From Halalkaliarchaeum desulfuricum (lineage in GTDB: Archaea > Halobacteriota > Halobacteria > Halobacteriales > Haloferacaceae), in the NCBI RefSeq assembly GCF_002952775.1, contig NZ_CP025066.1, positions 1,550,001-1,614,000 on the forward strand: a DNA stretch of 64,000 nt. Reading direction: 5' to 3'. Below, piece by piece: positions 58,788-64,000 of the stretch. A program made the translations under genes and the position numbers. The notes below the pieces were generated by a model. It was not told where the DNA came from and ran no database searches. It saw only the letters and a list, made by a program, of their open reading frames with translations. The first letter of the stretch is position 1; every line of letters starts with the position of its first letter.

Positions 58788-60188
58788 ATGGTCCGGGCCA
58801 GCCGCCCCCGTCGCCGGACGGTCGCGATCGCGATCGTCCTCTCGATCGCGGTCGTCTTCGGGGTGGGAGCGCTGCTCGAGCCGACGACCCACGATCCGCC
58901 CGAGGTCGAGCACGTGGCCGAGGAGGACCTCGTCCAGCCGGTCGAGGGAGGAAGCTACCTGTGGCCGTACACGAGCCGGGGTGAGACCCCGCGCGAGCGG
59001 ACTCTCGCGATCAACCTCATCGTACACGGTCCCGACGATGCGGTGCGGCGGAGCCTGACAGACCGGACGAGTTTCGAATTTGACGTGGAGCAACCGGAGG
59101 GTGACGATCCCGAAGAACACGGCGTAGTCGTCGAGGACGGACTCGAATGGGCAGACGCCCACGGTGCAGTCCGGTACTCCTACGTCGACGCGACACCCCG
59201 GGGCGAAGACGCAGTCTGGATGACGGAGGCGTATCAGCTCCACTCCGGAACGTATCTCGGCGAGCGATACCACGTCCGGGCGTACACCCATCCAGAAGAG
59301 GACTGGACCGCGATCCAGGCACACACCGACTACTGGGACTGGTTTCGGCTGCGACACACCGTCCCGGACATCCGCGAGGCAGGCCTCGAAATAGAGAGCG
59401 ACTACCTCGAGGCGCCGTTCGTCGAGGAGGTCCGGCGGGAGTATCACAGGATCGAGGGAGGATACAGCGACGGCTGGCTCTCCGTGATTGAACTCAGATC
59501 CGACGTCGAAGATCCCGAAGATCTCGACGATATCGGCGACTTCGATAACACCGCCGAGGGCGGCACTGACGGCGAAGCGACGGGCGATAAATCGGCGGCA
59601 GACGACGACCCCCGCTCGGCAGCGATCGATCCGCTCGGCTGGGAAGAAGTGGCGTGGCTGCTCGGACTGCTGGGCATCGTCGGGGTCGCCGGGATTCTGG
59701 CCGCAGAAACCCGACGTGACCTCTCCCGCGCCGGGCGGGCGATCGCCGGAGAGATCAATCGACGGCGTCGGGCGATCGCGCTGGCGACGGCCCTCGCCGG
59801 GGTCGTCCTCGGGGTCAGGGTGATCGGCATCGGCGTCGAGACCGCGGCCCCGACGCTTCATCCGAAGACGATCGCTGCCGTCCTTTATCCGATCCTGGCA
59901 CTGGGGCTGCCCGGCGCCGCAGTCTACCTGGCCCGCGGCACAGAACCGTGGGCGGCGGCCACGTTCGCGGTCCTGGGGGCCGGCGGCGCGTTCCTCATTG
60001 ACTTCGGAATGGTGTCGGTGACGTTTATCCCGATCCGGTTGGTGTTACACCGCATCGGGCTGTTGCTCGCGTTGTCACTGATCGCGGCCGGCAGCGCGAT
60101 GGACGACCAGCGGGGCAAGCAGTTCCTGGCAGTGGGGCTCGCGACGTGGTTCCTCGGACTGGCGTTGCCGCTCGCGGACTTGATCTGA
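58788..60188 (+). CDS. Haloarchaeal membrane protein, function unknown
   Basis: A 466-residue protein. A signal-anchor helix (VAIAIVLSIAVVFGVGALL, residues 12-30) is followed by about 240 residues outside the membrane, rich in Tyr/Trp/Glu and including YLWPYTSRGETPRERTLAINLIVHGPDDAVRR and HTDYWDWFRLRHTVPDI, then five to six membrane helices from about residue 285 to the end. No family with known activity is recognised. The TATA-like CTTGATTAAAG about 28 bp upstream supports the ATG. The extracellular domain and C-terminal membrane bundle suggest a surface receptor or transport-related protein, but this is a guess. Confidence 0.7.
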   Translation: MVRASRPRRRTVAIAIVLSIAVVFGVGALLEPTTHDPPEVEHVAEEDLVQPVEGGSYLWPYTSRGETPRERTLAINLIVHGPDDAVRRSLTDRTSFEFDVEQPEGDDPEEHGVVVEDGLEWADAHGAVRYSYVDATPRGEDAVWMTEAYQLHSGTYLGERYHVRAYTHPEEDWTAIQAHTDYWDWFRLRHTVPDIREAGLEIESDYLEAPFVEEVRREYHRIEGGYSDGWLSVIELRSDVEDPEDLDDIGDFDNTAEGGTDGEATGDKSAADDDPRSAAIDPLGWEEVAWLLGLLGIVGVAGILAAETRRDLSRAGRAIAGEINRRRRAIALATALAGVVLGVRVIGIGVETAAPTLHPKTIAAVLYPILALGLPGAAVYLARGTEPWAAATFAVLGAGGAFLIDFGMVSVTFIPIRLVLHRIGLLLALSLIAAGSAMDDQRGKQFLAVGLATWFLGLALPLADLI

Positions 60189-60278
60189 TCGCCCCCGAAG
60201 GTTACAGAGCGTTCCCGTCCGGGTTGCCCGGCGGCCAGCACGAAAGCTTTACGCGAGCAACCGGCCTAGGGGTGGGCG

Positions 60279-62906
60279 ATGAGTCGGGGTCCCGAACTGA
60301 TCGTCACCGAAAAGGAGAACGCCGCCCGCCGGATCGCAGAGATCCTCAGCGGCGGCGCCGCGGAAACCGAGCGGCGCAACGGCGTCAACGTCTACCGCTG
60401 GGGCGGAAAGCGCTGTATCGGCCTCTCGGGTCACGTCGTGGGCGTCGACTTCCCCCCGGAGTACAGCGACTGGCGGGACGTCGAGCCGGCCGAACTGGTC
60501 GACGCGCCGATCGTGACCGAACCCACCCAGGAGAACATCGTCGCCGCGCTCCGCCGGCTTGCACGCAACGCCTCGCGGGTGATCATCGCGACCGACTACG
60601 ACCGGGAGGGCGAACTCATCGGGAAGGAAGCCTACGAGCTCGTCCGCGAGGTGAACGACGAGGCACCGGTCGACCGGGTGCGGTTCTCCTCGATCACCGA
60701 ACGGGAGGTGAAAGACGCCTTCGACGACCCCGACGAGATCGATTTCGACCTGGCTGCCGCCGGGGAGGCCAGGCAGGCGATCGACCTGGTGTGGGGTGCG
60801 GCGCTCACCCGGTTCCTGTCGCTTTCGGCGCGCCAGCTCGGCGACGACTTCATCTCCGTGGGCCGGGTCCAGGGGCCGACGCTCAAGCTGCTCGTCGACC
60901 GGGAACGGGAGATCCAGGCGTTCGACCCCGAATCCTACTGGGAGCTGTTCGGCGAACTGTCGAAGAAGGCCACCGGCGCCGGCTCAGGCGGCGAATTCGA
61001 GGCACAGTACTTCTATGTGGACGTGGACGGCACCGAGGCCGAGCGGGTCTGGGACGGACCGACGGCGGAGACGCTCGCGGATGCGCTGCGGGCGGCCGAC
61101 GGCGCGGAGGTCGATGACGTCAATCGGCGGACCAGGACCGACGATCCGCCGGCCCCGTTCAACACCACCCAGTTCATCCGCGCGGCCGGCTCGCTTGGCT
61201 ACTCCGCCCAGCGTGCGATGTCGCTGGCGGAGGACCTCTACACCGCCGGGTTCGTCAGCTATCCCCGGACCGACAACACCGTCTATCCCGACGACCTCGA
61301 TCCCCGAGAACTCCTCGAGGCGTTCCGTGGTACCCGGTTCGGTGACGACGCGGAGTCGCTTTTGAGCCAGGAGTCGATCGAGCCGACCGAGGGCGACGAG
61401 GAGACGACCGATCACCCGCCCATCCACCCGACGGGGGAGCTTCCGGACGCCTCGGAGCTGTCCGACGACGAGTGGGAGATCTACGAGCTCGTCGTCCGGC
61501 GATTCTTTGCGACCTGTGCGCCGGCCGCGACCTGGGAACACCTCCGGGTGGTCGCGCTCGCCGACGGGGAGGCGAGCCGGATCGGGGCCGAGGCCGATCC
61601 CCGGGCGGCGCTGCGAGAGCACGACGGCGACGTCGAGGGGGACGTCGAGACGACGGGGACCCCCTCGCTCGTCGCCGACGGCGGGCTCCGCCTGAAGGCG
61701 AACGGCAAGCGTCTACTCGAGGCTGGCTATCACGAGGTGTATCCGTACGTCTCTTCAAAAGAGACGATCGTGCCGGACGTCGAGGCGGGCGAGCGGCTCG
61801 ACCTCGGCGAACGGCGGCTGGAGGCGAAAGAAACCCAGCCCCCGCGCCGGTACGGCCAGTCGCGGCTCATCGAGAAGATGGAGGAACTGGGGATCGGGAC
61901 GAAGGCGACGAGACACCACACGATCGAGAAGCTGTACGATCGCGGCTACGTCGAGAGCGATCCACCCCGGCCGACGCGGCTCGCGGAGGCGGTCGTCGAG
62001 GCGGCCGAGAAGTTCGCCGAGCCGATCGTGAGCGAGGGGATGACCGCCCAACTGGAGCGGGACATGGCGGCGATCGCGAGCGGCGAGAAGGACTACGACG
62101 AGGTGACCGACGAGTCCAGGGAACTGCTCGAGACGATCTTCGAGGAGTTGGCGGACTCAAGGGAGGAGATCGGGGACCACCTCCAGGAGTCGCTGAAGGC
62201 CGACAAGACGCTGGGGCCCTGCCCGGAGTGTGACTCCCAGCTGCTGGTCCGGAAGTCCAGATACGGGTCGTACTTCGTCGGCTGTGACGGCTACCCCAAC
62301 TGCGAGTACACGCTGCCGCTCCCTTCCACGGGGAAGCCGCTGCTTCTCGATGAGACCTGCGAGGAGCACGACCTCCACCAGGTGAAGATGCTCGCCGGGC
62401 GGAAGACGTTCGTCCACGGGTGTCCGCAGTGTAAGGCCGACGCGGCCGACGAGGCCGACGACGAGGTGATCGGCGACTGTCCCGAGTGTGGCGAAACCGA
62501 GGGCGGGGAGCTCGCGATCAAACAGCTCCGGAACGGCTCGCGGCTCGTCGGCTGCACCCGGTATCCAGACTGCGACTACTCGCTGCCGCTCCCACGTCGG
62601 GGTGAGATCGAGGTGACCGACGAGCGCTGTGGAGAACACGACCTGCCGCACCTCCGGGTCCACTCGGGCGACGAGCCGTGGGAACTCGGCTGTCCGATCT
62701 GTAACTACCGGGAGTACCGGGCCCGTCGGGAGGGCTCGGAGCTCGAGGTAATCGAAGGTATCGGGGAGAAGACCGCAGAGAAGCTCCGGGAGGCAGGGGT
62801 CGAGGACGTGGGGTCGCTGAAGGATGCCGAGCCCGACGAACTCGCCGACGAGGTCGACGGCGTCGGCCCCGATACGGTTCGGGACTGGCAGGCGAAGGCG
62901 GACTGA
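60279..62906 (+). CDS. topA: DNA topoisomerase I (type IA)
   Basis: An 875-residue type IA topoisomerase. The TOPRIM domain starts GPELIVTEKENAARRIAEIL and has ATDYDREGE at about residues 105-112; the active-site tyrosine is Y328 in FVSYPRTDNT; VGRVQGPTLKLLVDRE is the usual block before it. The C-terminus has Topo zinc fingers: GPCPECDSQLLVRKSRYGSYFVGC, GDCPECGETEGGELAIKQLRNGSRLVGC and a last CPICNYREY segment, followed by a helix-hairpin-helix (IEGIGEKTAEKLREAGVEDVGSLKDA ... VDGVGPDTVRDW). It relaxes negative supercoils. A TATA-like GCTTTACGC lies about 30 bp upstream of the ATG. Confidence 0.96.
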   Translation: MSRGPELIVTEKENAARRIAEILSGGAAETERRNGVNVYRWGGKRCIGLSGHVVGVDFPPEYSDWRDVEPAELVDAPIVTEPTQENIVAALRRLARNASRVIIATDYDREGELIGKEAYELVREVNDEAPVDRVRFSSITEREVKDAFDDPDEIDFDLAAAGEARQAIDLVWGAALTRFLSLSARQLGDDFISVGRVQGPTLKLLVDREREIQAFDPESYWELFGELSKKATGAGSGGEFEAQYFYVDVDGTEAERVWDGPTAETLADALRAADGAEVDDVNRRTRTDDPPAPFNTTQFIRAAGSLGYSAQRAMSLAEDLYTAGFVSYPRTDNTVYPDDLDPRELLEAFRGTRFGDDAESLLSQESIEPTEGDEETTDHPPIHPTGELPDASELSDDEWEIYELVVRRFFATCAPAATWEHLRVVALADGEASRIGAEADPRAALREHDGDVEGDVETTGTPSLVADGGLRLKANGKRLLEAGYHEVYPYVSSKETIVPDVEAGERLDLGERRLEAKETQPPRRYGQSRLIEKMEELGIGTKATRHHTIEKLYDRGYVESDPPRPTRLAEAVVEAAEKFAEPIVSEGMTAQLERDMAAIASGEKDYDEVTDESRELLETIFEELADSREEIGDHLQESLKADKTLGPCPECDSQLLVRKSRYGSYFVGCDGYPNCEYTLPLPSTGKPLLLDETCEEHDLHQVKMLAGRKTFVHGCPQCKADAADEADDEVIGDCPECGETEGGELAIKQLRNGSRLVGCTRYPDCDYSLPLPRRGEIEVTDERCGEHDLPHLRVHSGDEPWELGCPICNYREYRARREGSELEVIEGIGEKTAEKLREAGVEDVGSLKDAEPDELADEVDGVGPDTVRDWQAKAD

Positions 62907-62994
62907 ATGATACTTTGTTCCTCGGCAACCGTCCCGGACTTGTGGTAGTGGCCTCGAGTCTCCTCGTGGCAATGGTACTTTCTTCCTCGGCGAC
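62906..62994. repeat. Direct repeat of about 23 bp between topA and the stress-protein gene
   Basis: AATGATACTTTGTTCCTCGG (62906-62925) recurs as AATGGTACTTTCTTCCTCGG (62971-62990), 65 bp apart with two mismatches. The second copy overlaps the likely promoter of the gene at 63007, whose ATG is 17 bp after it, so the repeat could be a regulator site. Confidence 0.6.
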
Positions 62995-63006
62995 AGACGC
63001 CATCAT

Positions 63007-63477
63007 ATGGTAGAGACTGTACTCGTGCCGACGGAGGGGTCGCCACTCTCACAGAAGGCACTCGAGGTCGCCCTCTCCGATTACCCCGATGCCGAGATCG
63101 TCGTCCTTCACGTCATGGATCCGATCGGTTCGGGGACGAGCCTCATCTACGTCATGCGTCCCACCTTCGACGACGGTGCACCGCCGGGATCGGTGAGCCC
63201 GGAGTACTGGCGCGAGTGGCGCGAGCAAGCCGAACGCGAGGCTGAGGAGGTCTTCGAGGACGCCCGCGAGACCGCGAGCGAGCACGACCGCTCGATCGAC
63301 ACGGTCCTCGAGTTCGGCGAACCCGACGACATAATCCTCGAATATGCCGAGGAAAACGAGGTCGACCGCATCGTGATGGGGAGTCACTGCCGAACCGGGG
63401 CCGAGCGGTTCCTGTTGGGCAGCGTCGCCGAGACGGTCGTCAGGCGTGCGCCGACGCCCGTGATGATCGTTCGGTGA
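63007..63477 (+). CDS. Universal stress protein, UspA family
   Basis: A 156-residue single Usp domain. It begins VETVLVPTEGSPLSQKALEVAL and has the ATP-binding signature G-S-H-x3-G-x7-G-S near the end, seen as VMGSHCRTGAERFLLGSVAETVVRRAPTPVMIVR. The presence of the G-2x-G-9x-G-S/T pattern suggests an ATP-binding (MJ0577-like) member rather than an UspA-type that does not bind ATP. Probable role: stress response and protein-protein signalling in the cytosol. The immediate upstream region contains the second copy of a direct repeat. Confidence 0.92.
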   Translation: MVETVLVPTEGSPLSQKALEVALSDYPDAEIVVLHVMDPIGSGTSLIYVMRPTFDDGAPPGSVSPEYWREWREQAEREAEEVFEDARETASEHDRSIDTVLEFGEPDDIILEYAEENEVDRIVMGSHCRTGAERFLLGSVAETVVRRAPTPVMIVR

Positions 63478-63526
63478 GAGGGTCGACGACGGACGGATGT
63501 CGCCACCGCGAGTCTGCCCCCGTCGG

Positions 63527-63694
63527 CTACCGCGCCGTGTCCCCGCTCGAGGGGCGCACCCTCTCGAGGACCATCTCGGTGTCACAGATCGAACACCGGA
63601 ACGCGTACGACGGAACGTGGTCGTCCGTGACGATCACCTCGTGTTCTTCGGGGTGGTGCCATTGGTGTCCGTACAGGCGACAGTGCCAACCCAT
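63527..63694 (-). CDS. 55-residue cysteine/histidine-rich protein, probable zinc finger
   Basis: On the minus strand, from ATG at 63694 to TAG at 63527-63529, a 55-residue protein can be read: MGWHCRLYGHQWHHPEEHEVIV near the start, then FRCSICDTEMVLERV. C5 with H4/H10 and the C34-x2-C37 pair could coordinate zinc in a way seen in short haloarchaeal zinc proteins. A TATA-like GTTAATGCC (read leftward, about 63717-63725) is 25-30 bp upstream, supporting real expression. Function unknown. It is convergent with the universal stress protein and shares its strand with the truncated P-type ATPase. Confidence 0.62.
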   Translation of the reverse strand: MGWHCRLYGHQWHHPEEHEVIVTDDHVPSYAFRCSICDTEMVLERVRPSSGDTAR

Positions 63695-63760
63695 ACCATG
63701 TGATACGTTCGCTGGGGCATTAACGTACCGGATGTCAGCGGACGAACCGGTGGAATCGAG

Positions 63761-64000
63761 TTAATACCGATCGAAGAACCGGTCCTGGACTTTCACGAAG
63801 ATCGCCATCAGGACGGTGAAGACCGCGACCACCCCGGCAATCTGGAGCCAGTGGATCAGTCCGAGCGCCGTCACGCCGAAGAGGACGCTCAGCGGGGTGT
63901 AAAGCACCAGTAGCTGTAGCGTGAACGTAATCGCGATCGCCACCAGGAGCCATCGGTTGTTGGAGAACGGACCGAGGCCGTAGCGCCACCTGATCGCGCC
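63761..64000 (-). CDS. C-terminal end of a cation-transporting P-type ATPase, partial
   Basis: From the right edge leftward the frame reads GAIRWRYGLGPFSNNRWLLVAIAITFTLQLLVLYTPLSVLFGVTALGLIHWLQIAGVVAVFTVLMAIFVKVQDRFFDRY and stops with TAA at 63761-63763 (79 residues visible). This is the last pair of membrane helices of the Cation_ATPase_C domain of P-type (P2-like) ATPases: an amphipathic GLGPFSNNRWL linker followed by YTPL then F-x3-ALGLIHWLQI. The upstream catalytic part is outside the window, so ion specificity (Ca2+, Na+ or another) cannot be stated. Confidence 0.75.
   Translation of the reverse strand, partial: GAIRWRYGLGPFSNNRWLLVAIAITFTLQLLVLYTPLSVLFGVTALGLIHWLQIAGVVAVFTVLMAIFVKVQDRFFDRY

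Noticed and set aside
63474-63764. 96-residue plus-strand frame after the stress-protein gene
   Set aside because: It lies opposite the 55-residue zinc-finger-like gene, has no promoter of its own and its composition is unlike haloarchaeal proteins.

Overview
The window is high-GC chromosomal DNA from a haloarchaeon (class Halobacteria). The proteins are strongly acidic, many genes start leaderless about 25-30 bp behind a TATA box, and several families known mainly from halophiles occur (LWR-salt protein, HVO_0758-type zinc finger, DUF7118, DUF7109, DUF7310/7311, DUF7342, DUF6517). The archaeal information-processing set (Smc-ScpA, RfcC-like clamp loader, TopA, uL16/L10e, TFS-like zinc ribbon, RNase Z, beta-CASP RNase) agrees. 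Genus cannot be fixed from sequence alone. Apart from two or three small accessory islands this looks like core chromosome. No tRNA, rRNA, CRISPR array or intact insertion sequence was seen.

Region by region. 1-2.6 kb: the tail of a queuosine-precursor-type transporter, RlmE, a GNAT acetyltransferase, a glutaredoxin-like protein and a divergent Cas4-like iron-sulphur protein whose nuclease residues look lost. 2.6-10.2 kb: a repeat-rich spacer, then a leftward run of scpA, smc, a coiled-coil protein, an S10 paralogue, a YkgJ-type cysteine-cluster protein and UppS. 10.3-14.8 kb: pterin dehydratase, LWR-salt protein, two tandem MoeA proteins (the second with a fused binding-protein-like domain) and a TRAM protein. 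14.8-21.8 kb: DUF7311/DUF7310, a translationally coupled pair (dihydropteroate synthase-like plus GpgS-like glycosyltransferase), a zinc finger, an MFS transporter, a CoA-type Nudix hydrolase, a GT2 and a winged-helix regulator. 22-27.2 kb: a methyltransferase, a secretion/pilus ATPase-TadC pair and a HIT hydrolase. 27.2-30.8 kb: an AT-richer accessory patch with a TFS paralogue lacking the catalytic acidic pair, a 10-bp-phased repeat array, a beta-CASP RNase and a possible HTH/TumE-like toxin-antitoxin pair.

30.8-43.6 kb is mostly metabolic and membrane: KorAB 2-oxoacid:ferredoxin oxidoreductase, an FNR-like flavoprotein, methylmalonyl-CoA mutase large subunit, a SpoIIM fusion, a DUF6517 lipoprotein, a MATE pump, threonine ammonia-lyase and an aminotransferase. 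43.7-50.3 kb: Hsp20, ATP-grasp ligase, tautomerase, ribosomal protein L10e, RNase Z, RfcC-like clamp loader coupled to archaetidylserine decarboxylase, small proteins and a pilin. 50.3-64 kb: S9 peptidase, DUF7118-HisI, MutL with endonuclease motif, a second MATE pump, a large membrane protein, TopA, a universal stress protein, a 55-residue zinc-finger-like protein and the C-terminus of a P-type ATPase.

The most unusual items are the apparently dead Cas4-like protein, the accessory patch at 27.8-30.6 kb, the TFS paralogue, an element repeated 3' of scpA and korB, and two pairs of divergent genes that appear to share one central TATA box with starts exactly 60 bp apart.
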